Source of the DNA: Promethearchaeota archaeon
GTDB lineage: Archaea; Asgardarchaeota; Lokiarchaeia; Sigynarchaeales; SOKP01
Reading direction: 5' to 3'
Length of the DNA: 37,210 nt
Assembly (NCBI GenBank): GCA_004524515.1
Contig: SDNV01000010.1
Coordinates: 1 to 37,210, forward strand
Notes under the pieces: model-generated
Database searches by the model: none
What the model was told of the DNA's origin: nothing
The model's input: the letters and a program-made list of their open reading frames with translations, nothing else
Made by a program: the position numbers and the translations under genes
Shown here: positions 7,789 through 16,033 of the stretch, in pieces
How the letters are laid out: every line of letters starts with the position of its first letter
How positions within the stretch are numbered: the stretch's first letter is position 1

Positions 7789-7941
7789 TTATTTCTCTCC
7801 CAGAGCTTGTTTAACTTTCTCGAGCTCTTCCATTCTCTTCTTTTTTTCTTCTTCTCTTTTTTTTAACTCGTCAGCGTTGGGTTTCTCTAGTGATACACCT
7901 TTTTTGATTGCATCTTTTAGTTCATTATCTAGTTGTGGCAT
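7789..7941 (-). CDS. 50-residue WH2-like small protein (candidate actin-binding peptide)
   Basis: A short frame from ATG 7939-7941 to TAA 7789-7791, with GGTG about ten bases before the ATG as an SD. The product starts MPQLDNELKDAIKKGVSLEK, then a proline, then a strongly charged helix of about 27 residues. Residues 8-20 fit the WH2 consensus: L8, I12, G15, L18 and K20 have the same spacing as in WIP (LLSDISKGKKLKK) and other WASP-family WH2 segments, which bind G-actin through a short helix plus an extended L-K/R-K motif. WH2/beta-thymosin proteins are typically this short. Between the GNAT gene (84 bases upstream) and pelA (120 bases downstream), same strand. The coding potential is good (coherent, SD, start, stop); the actin-binding role is inferred from one motif. 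Confidence 0.65.
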   Translation of the reverse strand: MPQLDNELKDAIKKGVSLEKPNADELKKREEEKKKRMEELEKVKQALGEK

Positions 7942-8025
7942 TTTTTCTTTAACACCATTATTTTTTTTAATCTACAAATGTTATAAAAAAAGTTATTTAT
8001 AAGTTTTGGTTTATGGAAAATTCAT

Positions 8026-8475
8026 CTATTTGAGTTCCATTTCCATCAAATATGCATCTTCTTTTGATTGATAATAATTATCAATTTTCTCTACGATTTC
8101 AAATCCAAACTTCTGATAAAGCCTAATAGCAGTCAAATTATACACTTGCACATTTAAAACAATTTTTTTTATAACATTTAATTCTTTAATTTTTTGAATG
8201 GTGTTTTGTAAAAGGAAAGCTCCATAACCTTTATGATGAAATTTTGGATTGATCAAAAAATTGATTATGTTTACCCGATCGATTTGATCTTTCACTAAAA
8301 TAACAAATCCTATTATATCTTTTTTAATTCTGTTATTTTCTAATTTTAAAAATAAAAAGTTATTTCGGATTAACTTTTTAATTAAATCTTTCGAAAAGGC
8401 ATTTTGATCAAATACAATTTTTTCTAATCTTGAAATCTCGTTTAAATCTTTTGAGGATACTTCCTTTATTATCAT
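8026..8475 (-). CDS. GNAT-family N-acetyltransferase (RimI-like)
   Basis: 149 residues, the usual length of RimI/NAA10-type enzymes. The acetyl-CoA pyrophosphate-binding loop is present as HHKGYGAFLL (family pattern Q/R-x-x-G-x-G/A), preceded by the strand NIINFLINPKF. A C-terminal Y-x-K-x-GF segment (RLYQKFGFEIVEKIDNYY) is typical of ribosomal-protein or N-terminal acetylases. Q and K replace the more common R at the loop start. The ATG shares one base with the upstream radical SAM stop (TAATG), so translation is probably coupled. Substrate unknown: it may acetylate protein N-termini, or act on the product of the neighbouring radical SAM enzyme. Confidence 0.85.
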   Translation of the reverse strand: MIIKEVSSKDLNEISRLEKIVFDQNAFSKDLIKKLIRNNFLFLKLENNRIKKDIIGFVILVKDQIDRVNIINFLINPKFHHKGYGAFLLQNTIQKIKELNVIKKIVLNVQVYNLTAIRLYQKFGFEIVEKIDNYYQSKEDAYLMEMELK

Positions 8476-9620
8476 TAAAATCCCATAATTTCTTGTTTAA
8501 ACACTTTAATAGGGGTACGTTCCGTAATTTGACAATATTTTCCTCGAAAAGGGATAATCTCTTCAATAAATCCTTGTATTTTATTTTCATCTAAAAATTT
8601 TATAAAGTCATCCCTTAAGGAAAAACGATAGGGGAGTTTTATTTGGTTTTTTTCGATAGAAATTAGTGATTCCGATATTTTAAAGGTTGATTGTAATTTT
8701 AATTTTAGTTGATCTATATTTTCTTCCTTTCCATCTATTATTGCGTATATTAGAAGACCTTCCTCGGTGATTTGTTCATAAAGTAATTTTATTGATTTAG
8801 CTCTCCTTAAATAACGATTTCTTAATTGATAATAATCTTTTGCCCTTATGGTACAGAAATGAATTTTGAGAGATGTTTTAGGAGCGAGCTTATTTATCAA
8901 AAAAAGCGCCATTTCCTTACTATTTTCCACTGAAGCAATCGTTCCTTTTTTTAATCTAAAACCTTTTTCTTTCAAAAATTGGCTATTCGGATAGCAAATT
9001 TCAAATTCATTCAAATTAATAAAATCCGCTCCAATTTTATCTAAATAAAGGATAAACTTTTCAAGGGACCTAATTTCTTCATCTGTTGGAATAACTGGAA
9101 CTTCAGCACCTACAGAAATACCTTTATTTAAAGCATATTTAATATTTTTCCATTTATCTTTTGGAGGATGAAATCTTATCTCATCTAAACCTGCTATTCT
9201 TAGTTTTTCAGCTACAGAATCATTGAAATCAATTCCATTTGTATAAAGATGTACATGAAATTTTTTACCCTTCACAGATTTCACGTATTTTATATAATCA
9301 ACCGTTTTTGCCAAATTTGAAGCAATGAGGGGATCCCCACCAGTTATACTCATTCCCTTAGCATTGATGGTATCAAGTTCTATTAATAATTCTGAATTAG
9401 AAGATACCTGAATCTCATCTGCAAAGGTCAAATCCTTATTTTTTCGTTCTTCTGAAATTGGACAATACCATGAACAATGCTCTGGATTTTGACAAATACC
9501 GTTTAAAAATAAAACCGCTTTAGACCCTTTTAAACAGAGTGAACATCCTTTAGGTAAATTTCTCCCTTTTACATAAAAGGTATTTCCTTTTGATTCTATG
9601 ATTTTATTGGTTCTTTTCAT
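8475..9620 (-). CDS. Radical SAM protein, COG2108-like
   Basis: 381 residues. The N-terminus carries C26-x2-C29 (GCSLCLKG), then C43-x5-C49-x3-C53 (CQNPEHCSWYC), an expanded version of the radical SAM cysteine motif found in archaeal relatives of pyruvate formate-lyase activase. SITGGDPL (about residue 91) is the GGE-type SAM-binding motif, and the TIM-barrel strands (FHVHLYTNG, LDEIRFHPP, VGAEVPVIPTDEE) follow. The last 100 or so residues form an extra alpha/beta domain. The function of this family is unestablished. The start overlaps the nucleotidyltransferase stop by four bases (ATGA) and its stop overlaps the GNAT start, so the three genes form a coupled cassette; a common pathway is likely but not defined by the sequence. 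Confidence 0.8.
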   Translation of the reverse strand: MKRTNKIIESKGNTFYVKGRNLPKGCSLCLKGSKAVLFLNGICQNPEHCSWYCPISEERKNKDLTFADEIQVSSNSELLIELDTINAKGMSITGGDPLIASNLAKTVDYIKYVKSVKGKKFHVHLYTNGIDFNDSVAEKLRIAGLDEIRFHPPKDKWKNIKYALNKGISVGAEVPVIPTDEEIRSLEKFILYLDKIGADFINLNEFEICYPNSQFLKEKGFRLKKGTIASVENSKEMALFLINKLAPKTSLKIHFCTIRAKDYYQLRNRYLRRAKSIKLLYEQITEEGLLIYAIIDGKEENIDQLKLKLQSTFKISESLISIEKNQIKLPYRFSLRDDFIKFLDENKIQGFIEEIIPFRGKYCQITERTPIKVFKQEIMGF

Positions 9621-10318
9621 TTTTGATATAATTTTTTCCGTATGATTGATTTTCGATCTGCTAATTTTTTTAAGACTGCTTCTGTGGACTCATTAACGTT
9701 GAGAGTTCTTTTTAAAAATACCCCAGTTCTTCCGTGTTTTTCTCGTTTTAGAAGAACCTTTTTTCTATCCATTATAGTGTCGATGCTAATTCCTAATTCC
9801 TTAGCAGCTAATGCTTCCTTATTTATTATCGAAAATTCTTCATGACCCTGTGAATTGGGTTTTATTAAAACTAATCTTTTATCTATACCTGGAGACCTTT
9901 TCCTTAATTTTAATTGGTTTAAATTCAATTTTCCACCGAAATCATAAAACTCTAATACCTTTTTATCTAATTTCGTAATTGGAATAGTTATACTTTCCAA
10001 TTCGCTTAAATATATGTAGAGTTTTATGGCATCTTTTGGAGTTGCCATAATTATTTCTCTAAAGTATTGGTTAAACCCATTCTTGTTTAATATGAATTCA
10101 ATTTGAAAAGATGGAATCGAGCGTGTGAAGATTATATCTATATCGCTATTACTATTCACATCTCCTCTTGCAATGCTCCCGTACACATATGGTTTTAACC
10201 CCTCAAACATCTCTAGAAGAACTTTTGCTCTTTCCCGTTTTAACTCAAATAGTGACCAATGAGCATCTGAATATGTTATCGATTCATAATGCTCTCTAAG
10301 GATCTTCTCTTTAGACAT
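9617..10318 (-). CDS. Pol-beta-superfamily nucleotidyltransferase (archaeal, COG2413-like)
   Basis: The signature G47S-x9-D-x-D is present as YGSIARGDVNSNSDIDIIF with metal-binding Asp59 and Asp61. The rest of the catalytic domain extends to about residue 125. The C-terminal half (about 130-233) is basic and contains a helix-turn-helix-like stretch (NKEALAAKELGISIDTIMDRKK) followed by a very basic tail. At 233 residues it matches the size of archaeal predicted nucleotidyltransferases of unknown substrate rather than CCA-adding enzymes, which are longer. First gene of a three-gene overlapping cassette with the radical SAM and GNAT genes. The basic tail could bind nucleic acid; this is inference. 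Confidence 0.8.
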   Translation of the reverse strand: MSKEKILREHYESITYSDAHWSLFELKRERAKVLLEMFEGLKPYVYGSIARGDVNSNSDIDIIFTRSIPSFQIEFILNKNGFNQYFREIIMATPKDAIKLYIYLSELESITIPITKLDKKVLEFYDFGGKLNLNQLKLRKRSPGIDKRLVLIKPNSQGHEEFSIINKEALAAKELGISIDTIMDRKKVLLKREKHGRTGVFLKRTLNVNESTEAVLKKLADRKSIIRKKLYQK

Positions 10319-10330
10319 ACCTTTAGATTT

Positions 10331-11158
10331 TCATGTTTTTTTTGAAAGCCTTACTTCTACTAAATAAATGACAATACCCAATAAAATAGTCTCATAGAAT
10401 TTGAAAGAATTTTTACTATTTTCCAGAATTAAGAGATTCAAGTTATATTGTTCATATTCCGAAAAATATTTTAAAAATTGGTTTAGGGGGGTTGGATAAA
10501 TTTTGGATTTTTTACTAAAAATAAATGTGATCTTTTCCTTTAGCTCTCTACTCCGGATAAAATCAGAAAAAGTCTTTCTAGTAAAAAAGTTAAATTTGGG
10601 ATCAATTAAGATCATTCCAGCGCTATGTTTATCAAAAAGAATAGGGTCATAAAACTTAGGTGATTGGTTTAATGATATAATAAAATAGGGGGAGTTGGTA
10701 ATTATTTGCCGCTTTTCAATAAAATCTATTACAGCTGATATTGAGTAGATAATATTTATTTGATTAATTTTATCCTGGAATTTTTGATTTTTAAATAGTT
10801 TAGGATTTAACTTCATGTTAATAACATTGAATCCATAGCTAGCCAATCCTTCTGTTAAGATATTAAGTAATCTTCTATTTTTACCAATTCCGATGAAAAA
10901 AATAATGGGTTTTGTTAATCCTTTTTTTTTTAAGACTTTATTATTGGTAATAATTACGTTTTTAATCAAATTATTCTGAGTGGTAAGTTTCAATGATTTT
11001 GAATCTAATTTATACTGAAAGAGTGCGTTATTAGATAACTTAGATCTCCACCTAAAACTTTCTTTAAATATTTTTACGCATACCAAAAAAAAGATTAATA
11101 ATATAATTACAACGGTGTCAATAAATATCCAATCAAATTGAAATACATTAATAGTCAT
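10331..11158 (-). CDS. Membrane-anchored protein with possible degenerate alpha/beta-hydrolase domain
   Basis: 275 residues with one N-terminal hydrophobic helix (about 11-30, FIDTVVIILLIFFLVCVKIF) that probably anchors it, followed by a basic linker. From about residue 80 there is an alternating alpha/beta fold (KPIIFFIGIGKNRRLLNILTEG, then GFNVINMKLNPKLF) resembling the start of alpha/beta hydrolases. The nucleophile elbow G-x-S-x-G is not obvious (ISLNQSPKF occupies that place), so it may be inactive or a different Rossmann-like fold. Separated from cutA by one base and 12 bases upstream of the nucleotidyltransferase, so it is in the same transcript. No specific function assigned. Confidence 0.6.
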   Translation of the reverse strand: MTINVFQFDWIFIDTVVIILLIFFLVCVKIFKESFRWRSKLSNNALFQYKLDSKSLKLTTQNNLIKNVIITNNKVLKKKGLTKPIIFFIGIGKNRRLLNILTEGLASYGFNVINMKLNPKLFKNQKFQDKINQINIIYSISAVIDFIEKRQIITNSPYFIISLNQSPKFYDPILFDKHSAGMILIDPKFNFFTRKTFSDFIRSRELKEKITFIFSKKSKIYPTPLNQFLKYFSEYEQYNLNLLILENSKNSFKFYETILLGIVIYLVEVRLSKKT

Positions 11159-11159
11159 A

Positions 11160-11474
11160 TTATCCGACGATTTCCTTTATCCATTTTAAATACTTTTCAG
11201 ATCCCTTTTCGATTTTTAAACCAACACATTCAGGAATTTCATATGAATGTATTTCATTAATCTTTTGTGGGATTAAATCACTTTTTTCTTCAGTGGTTTT
11301 AATTATTAAAAGATGCTCATTGTCTTCTTGAATTTTTCCTTGCCATTCATAGACAGAAAAAATATTTTGTATTACATTCACACAGGCAGCAAGCTTATTT
11401 TCAACTAAATTCCTTGCGATTTTTTTTCCCTCTTCAATATTAGGCACAGTTACAAGAAAAATGTAATAACTCAT
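11160..11474 (-). CDS. cutA: CutA1 divalent-ion tolerance protein
   Basis: 104 residues, the normal CutA1 length. Family hallmarks: the start MSYYIFLVTVPNIEEGKKIAR, NKLAACVNVI, YEWQGKIQEDNEHLLIIKT and the C-terminal KYLKWI segment. CutA1 forms trimers with a ferredoxin-like fold and binds copper in vitro; its physiological role is unsettled. First gene of the minus-strand run that continues through the membrane protein, nucleotidyltransferase, radical SAM and GNAT genes. Start ATG 11472-11474. Confidence 0.95.
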   Translation of the reverse strand: MSYYIFLVTVPNIEEGKKIARNLVENKLAACVNVIQNIFSVYEWQGKIQEDNEHLLIIKTTEEKSDLIPQKINEIHSYEIPECVGLKIEKGSEKYLKWIKEIVG

Positions 11475-11773
11475 TTTATGTAATTCACATTTATTATTAT
11501 TTAATATTATAAAATGGGGATTCTTTAAAATTTATTATTTTCAATTTAAATCGACTTCTCCTAAAAAAAGCAAATCCATGAATTAATTTCGGATTATTAA
11601 TAATTATAATATTTAATTGGGGTAAGCATTAAGTTTCTATTCTGTGGTATTTAAAAACTAAATTATAAATATTACAAGTGTTATTATTAATAAAACTATT
11701 ACATAAAGTAAAATTATAGTTGCTCAATAAATTATTATTAAAATAAAAATAAACTCAAAAATAAGCATGAGAG
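11475..11773. other. Divergent intergenic region, about 300 bases
   Basis: Very AT-rich spacer between cutA (minus) and the longin-like gene (plus). Contains TATA-like stretches facing both ways (for example AATTATAAATATTA near 11660 and AAAATTATAG near 11711). No coding frame of note, no tRNA and no conspicuous repeat. It presumably holds both promoters. Confidence 0.5.
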
Positions 11774-12508
11774 GTGTGCTTTATTCTTCATAATTTGTAC
11801 TTAATCCATCAGCATACGGGAATATGTTTAATACATAGGAAATATGGCACCATAGAATTTAACCAGGATTTAGTGTCCGGCTTTCTTACGGCATTAAAGG
11901 ATTTCTCCGTTGAGTTTTCTAAAGGATCGGGAGAACTTAAAGTAATTGACATGCAGGTCTTCTACTTAATGCTGGTTTTTAAGGAGGGTGTTTTGGTGAC
12001 TGCGGCTGCGGATAAGAATGATGATAGTAAAATAACACATAAAGCCCTTACTGATATAATTGACAAATTTACCGCAGGATATGGTGATATTATTAAGACA
12101 TGGAAAGGAGATGTACGATTATTTAAAGGTTTTATTGGAACAATTGATGAAATTTTACAAAATGGCAAAATCGCAGAAATCAAATTAAAGATTCCCATCC
12201 TTAAAATTTATAAAAAAGATTTCCTTAAATCTCAAGCAAAAATCGCGAAAAAAGGATTATTACTGTCTGAAGAAGATTTGAGAAAAGTCTCTGACCAAAA
12301 ACCAGAATGGACGAAAAAAAGATTACCAAAACAGGTGGTATCTCAAGGATTTTTGAATACACAACAATATGAAATCGCTCATTTAGCGGATGGATTTCAC
12401 ACGGTTGCAGATATAGCTGAAGAAGTGGGTGTACCAATGGGTGATGTTCAAGTTATCATTGACAGCTTAGATTCACTTGGTTTATTAAAATTTATAGAGA
12501 TTGAATAA
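11774..12508 (+). CDS. Longin-like domain protein with C-terminal winged helix
   Basis: The N-terminal 130 or so residues resemble the longin/roadblock-type fold of trafficking proteins: NLYLIHQHTGICLIHRKYG (two strands with a turn), then NQDLVSGFLTALKDFS (helix), then VFYLMLVFKEGVLVTAAADK (strands). The last 60 residues form a winged helix-turn-helix (AHLADGFHTVADIAEEVGVP... IDSLDSLGLLKFIEI). Longin proteins are abundant in Asgard archaea and are thought to work with small GTPases. GTG 11774 is the longest ordinary start but lies inside GAGGTG, the only good SD; with that SD the natural start would be ATT 11783, giving the hydrophobic strand right at the N-terminus. Monocistronic. Assignment is fold-level, not family-level. 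Confidence 0.65.
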   Translation: MCFILHNLYLIHQHTGICLIHRKYGTIEFNQDLVSGFLTALKDFSVEFSKGSGELKVIDMQVFYLMLVFKEGVLVTAAADKNDDSKITHKALTDIIDKFTAGYGDIIKTWKGDVRLFKGFIGTIDEILQNGKIAEIKLKIPILKIYKKDFLKSQAKIAKKGLLLSEEDLRKVSDQKPEWTKKRLPKQVVSQGFLNTQQYEIAHLADGFHTVADIAEEVGVPMGDVQVIIDSLDSLGLLKFIEIE

Positions 12509-12729
12509 CCAGAGTTCTAATTTCTATTATAATATCTATAAATATTAATTAAAACATAGTTTTTTAACTTAAGCTTTAATAGATTATCCAATTCATTCTT
12601 AAATATCAATTTCCTTAGTTGATTATATTTTATCTTTTAAAATTTTTGTTATAATAAAACATTTAAGTGATTTTAAAATTAAACAATTAACCTTTTGAAA
12701 CTTGAATAATTAAGTGTTTGTGATTAAGG

Positions 12730-14205
12730 ATGAATGTAAATAAAATAGACAAAAATATTTATGAAATTCCTCCAAAAACCTTAATGGTCAGACTTCATGG
12801 TAATATCGAGAAGTTCGAGATGAAGGTTCCTGCTCATATTTATGCTAATGATTACATTTTAGAAAGAATAAAGCAAGATAAAACCTTGGAACAAATAACT
12901 AACGTTGCTTGTTTACCAGGAATCGTAAAACATTCAATAGCTCTCTCAGATGCCCATCAGGGGTATGGTTTTTGTATTGGTGGTGTTGCTGGAACAGATG
13001 CTGAAACAGGTATGATTTCTCCGGGAGGTGTGGGTTATGATATCAACTGTGGAGTGCGACTTCTTCGTAGTAATCTAATGTTAAACGATATTCAAAAAAT
13101 TCTTCCCAATTTATTAGATTCAATTTTCAAAAATATTCCCTCAGGTTTAGGTTCTAAGGGAAGATTAAATATAAATTATTCAGAATTAGACAAAGTATTA
13201 AATAATGGAATGAATTGGGCTTTAGATAATGGATACGCCATAGAAGAGGACTTAAAACATTGCGAAGAAAGAGGGTGTTTAAAAAATGCTGATGCTAGCT
13301 TAATATCTGAAAAGGCAAAACAAAGAGCAATTAAGCAAATCGGTTCTCTAGGCAGTGGGAATCATTTCTTAGAAATACAAAGAGTAGATGAGATATATAA
13401 TCAAGATATTGCGAACAAATTAGGAATATTTAACAAAGATCAAATAATGATCATGATCCATACCGGTAGTAGAGCATTGGGACATCAAGTATGCACAGAT
13501 TCATTGAGAAACATTGAACGAGCGATGAAAAAATATAATATTAAAGTACCGGACAGAGAGCTTGCATGTGTACCTGCTAATACTCCAGAAGCTCAGAACT
13601 ATTTTAGCCAAATGGCTTGTGCTGCAAACTTTGGATTTACTAATCGTCAATTGATAACCTTTTGGATAAGAGAATCCTTTCAAAAAGTGTTCAATAAAAA
13701 AGATATCGATGATTTAGATTTGCATTTGATTTATGGAGTTTGTCATAATATCTTAAAAATTGAAGAACATGAAGTAGATGGGAAAAAAATGAAATTAAAT
13801 GTACATCGGAAGGGAGCTACAAGAGCGTTCCCTCCTGGTCATCCAGTTCTTCCTCAAGACTATAGAGATATAGGTCAACCTGCATTAATCCCGGGAACGA
13901 TGGGATCTGCATCATATTTATGTGTAGGAAAGCCAAGGGCAATGGAGCTTTCCTTTGGTTCAACTGCTCATGGTTCTGGAAGATTAATGTCTCGATCCAA
14001 GGCTAAAAAACGATATTGGGGGTCAAAAATAGAACAGGATTTAAAAAATAAAGGGATTCTCATAAAAGCCGCTTCAATGCAGGTAATTGCTGAAGAAGCC
14101 CCAGGTGCATATAAAGATATCGATCAAGTAGTAAACGTTAGCCATGATCTTGAAATAATAGAAAAAATTGTTAGATTAATGCCTGTAGGAGTAGTTAAAG
14201 GGTAA
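12730..14205 (+). CDS. rtcB: RtcB RNA-splicing ligase
   Basis: RtcB seals 2',3'-cyclic phosphate and 5'-OH ends using GTP and Mn2+; in archaea it joins tRNA exons after the splicing endonuclease has cut. Seen: metal ligands D104 and C107 in GGVGYDINCGVRL, N211-H212 in GSLGSGNHFLEI, H244 in MIHTGSRALG, and the guanylylated histidine in VHRKGATRAFPPGHPV near residue 410. DAHQGYGF and the C-terminal AYKDIDQVV are also conserved. 491 residues with no intein. Convergent with archease five bases away. Five tRNA introns in this window need this activity. Confidence 0.97.
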   Translation: MNVNKIDKNIYEIPPKTLMVRLHGNIEKFEMKVPAHIYANDYILERIKQDKTLEQITNVACLPGIVKHSIALSDAHQGYGFCIGGVAGTDAETGMISPGGVGYDINCGVRLLRSNLMLNDIQKILPNLLDSIFKNIPSGLGSKGRLNINYSELDKVLNNGMNWALDNGYAIEEDLKHCEERGCLKNADASLISEKAKQRAIKQIGSLGSGNHFLEIQRVDEIYNQDIANKLGIFNKDQIMIMIHTGSRALGHQVCTDSLRNIERAMKKYNIKVPDRELACVPANTPEAQNYFSQMACAANFGFTNRQLITFWIRESFQKVFNKKDIDDLDLHLIYGVCHNILKIEEHEVDGKKMKLNVHRKGATRAFPPGHPVLPQDYRDIGQPALIPGTMGSASYLCVGKPRAMELSFGSTAHGSGRLMSRSKAKKRYWGSKIEQDLKNKGILIKAASMQVIAEEAPGAYKDIDQVVNVSHDLEIIEKIVRLMPVGVVKG

Positions 14206-14210
14206 TTTGA

Positions 14211-14648
14211 TTAAATATCAAATATAATATTAATCTTAACATTATCTATATTTTCCTCTATTTTCATATATGAATAAGTTATTGCTTTAACTTCAATACC
14301 AATCTCGTGTTTTTCTTTGCTAAATTCTTCTCCTTCTAAAATTGCTTTTAATTCATAATTATGATTACTCTTCTTAATATATTCGACTTTAATATGGTTA
14401 AAGATTAATCCTTCGACATCGAAGATATATAAGAACTCGGACAAGAAATCAAACAGCAGAGCCTCCTTATCTTCAGCTTTAATATATAAGTTTTTTTCAA
14501 TCTTGGGAGTAATTTTTTTCAGATCTGGAGTAATTGTTGCCATTAAACTGTATGCTGTTTGAGCAAATGCTTCTTCAAGATTATTTCCCCAAGATTTTAC
14601 TTGGACATCCGCAGTATGATCAATGAATTCATAACCTGGATTTTTCAT
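14211..14648 (-). CDS. Archease, RtcB activator
   Basis: 145 residues. Archease promotes guanylylation of RtcB and gives it multiple turnover. Family features: EFIDHTADVQVKSWG at residues 7-21 with the metal-binding Asp of HTAD, the central LLFDFLSEFLYIFDVEG segment, and the C-terminal VKAITYSYMKIEE...IIFDI, where the final Asp binds metal. Start ATG 14646-14648. It is arranged tail-to-tail with rtcB, not in the same transcript, but physically linked. Confidence 0.95.
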   Translation of the reverse strand: MKNPGYEFIDHTADVQVKSWGNNLEEAFAQTAYSLMATITPDLKKITPKIEKNLYIKAEDKEALLFDFLSEFLYIFDVEGLIFNHIKVEYIKKSNHNYELKAILEGEEFSKEKHEIGIEVKAITYSYMKIEENIDNVKINIIFDI

Positions 14649-14798
14649 ATAATCAATTTTCTTTGAAGTTAATTATTAACTTAAATTATGTAAGAATGGA
14701 TAATGGAAAAAACTATCGATTTTTATATAGGTTTAAAATGGTTTTATTTAAATTGTATTTGTATGCTGAGTTTTTTTGAGAATAGTATATTTTTTTCA

Positions 14799-15260
14799 AT
14801 GAATGTCTCCATGAAGAAGCGATATACAAATAAAGAATTAATTTATTACCGCTATTTTTATCAAAAAACCAAGGTTTATCCCGATCATGTCATTATAATG
14901 AATAATTATCTTTTCTTTTTTGTTAAGAATCAAGATTATTTTAAGGCAAAACTTTATTTGAATTCTTTTAGAAGGAATTTAGCAAGTAAAGTGTTAATAA
15001 TAAGAGCAGAAAAAAAATTAATAAAATTACTTTTTGGGTTTTTTCCGGATCTCTATATTCATGACATAGATTTTGCCATATGTAAGCATTCTGGAAGAAT
15101 TAATGCTACTATTTTTTTTTTATCTTTTGAGGAGAGGGGAATTGCTGTTGGAAGAAACGGAGAGTATATCAAAGCGATAAATGAGATTTTTGAAAAACAT
15201 ATAATTTTTCAAGATGAGGTACACTCCATCAAGATTAAATGTGAAATAATTGAACTGTGA
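14799..15260 (+). CDS. NusA-like KH-domain protein
   Basis: From ATG 14799 the protein starts MNVSMKKRYTNKELIYYRYF, which matches the opening of archaeal NusA-like proteins; the longer frame from 14703 would add about 32 hydrophobic residues not typical of the family. Two KH domains follow. In KH1 (about residues 25-75) the G-x-x-G loop is missing (YFKAKLYLNSFRRNLASKV occupies it). KH2 (about 75-145) keeps GIAVGRNGEYIKAINEIFEKH with a clear GRNG. Archaeal NusA-like proteins bind RNA and are usually encoded behind rpoA; this one is about 18 kb from rpoB. The role in elongation or termination is inferred from family. The start is uncertain since neither candidate has an SD. Confidence 0.65.
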   Translation: MNVSMKKRYTNKELIYYRYFYQKTKVYPDHVIIMNNYLFFFVKNQDYFKAKLYLNSFRRNLASKVLIIRAEKKLIKLLFGFFPDLYIHDIDFAICKHSGRINATIFFLSFEERGIAVGRNGEYIKAINEIFEKHIIFQDEVHSIKIKCEIIEL

Positions 15261-15265
15261 GTCAA

Positions 15266-16033
15266 TCACCAAGGTACTTCCTTTAATCCTAATAAATAGG
15301 CAATTGTGTTGGCGATAATACTTACAGAGGGAGTTAATATAATGAGAAAAATAATAATATTTATATCAGGAAACCAATAATACTCAGGCCAAATTATCGC
15401 TGGTATTGAGGTGAATAATAATGCAAATACGGCAAAATCGAGTTGATCAATCAAGGGAGCAGGTGCCCCGCTTTCTAGATTAAATCTACGTTTTAAAAAG
15501 GATCCAATTAAGTCCCCAATCGCAGCACCATAAGCGCATAAAATTATTCTTACGATCAGAGAAATAAATCCGATGGGAAAAGTTCCACCAATAAAATAAT
15601 ATTGATAATATGAGATATCTTCATAAATTACATATAAACCCTCTTTTGCTGAGCCCCTTTGAAAATCAGCAATCAAAGGCCAAAATATTAAAAAAATCAA
15701 AGCAACTCCTATTGAAATAGGAATTCCAACATATAATGGTCCCTTTATAAGTCCATTCCAAGTCTTATGATCCCCAAAAATTCTCTTCCCATCCCTAAAA
15801 TACTTTCCTTTATCAATGGGTTTACCCCCTCCTACCAGAACCATACCTGCATTTGATACATAAGCGGGAAAAATGAAGAGGAGGCTAAAAACTAATATTG
15901 CTATCCAATCAGAGTAACTATAAAATATTGTGATAACCAGAAAATTGATGAAAAGCAGACCTCCAAAGAAGATCGTTAATGCAAAAGTTAGCATTTTGTG
16001 CTTATCTTCAATTTCTTTTTCTTCCAAGGTCAT
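15266..16033 (-). CDS. carS: CDP-archaeol synthase
   Basis: Membrane enzyme that transfers CMP from CTP to unsaturated archaetidic acid (2,3-digeranylgeranylglyceryl phosphate), the branch point to archaeal polar lipids. The signature is present: GGGKPIDKGKYFRDGKRIFG, then DHKTWNGLIKG, followed by a late cytoplasmic IGDLIGSFLKRR loop with LIDQLDF. About five hydrophobic segments (around 17-40, 43-64, 105-125, 150-175, 195-245) suit a polytopic inner-membrane protein. 255 residues is slightly longer than usual because of an N-terminal charged tail and a loop with several tyrosines. It implies ether lipids, hence an archaeon. Confidence 0.93.
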   Translation of the reverse strand: MTLEEKEIEDKHKMLTFALTIFFGGLLFINFLVITIFYSYSDWIAILVFSLLFIFPAYVSNAGMVLVGGGKPIDKGKYFRDGKRIFGDHKTWNGLIKGPLYVGIPISIGVALIFLIFWPLIADFQRGSAKEGLYVIYEDISYYQYYFIGGTFPIGFISLIVRIILCAYGAAIGDLIGSFLKRRFNLESGAPAPLIDQLDFAVFALLFTSIPAIIWPEYYWFPDINIIIFLIILTPSVSIIANTIAYLLGLKEVPW

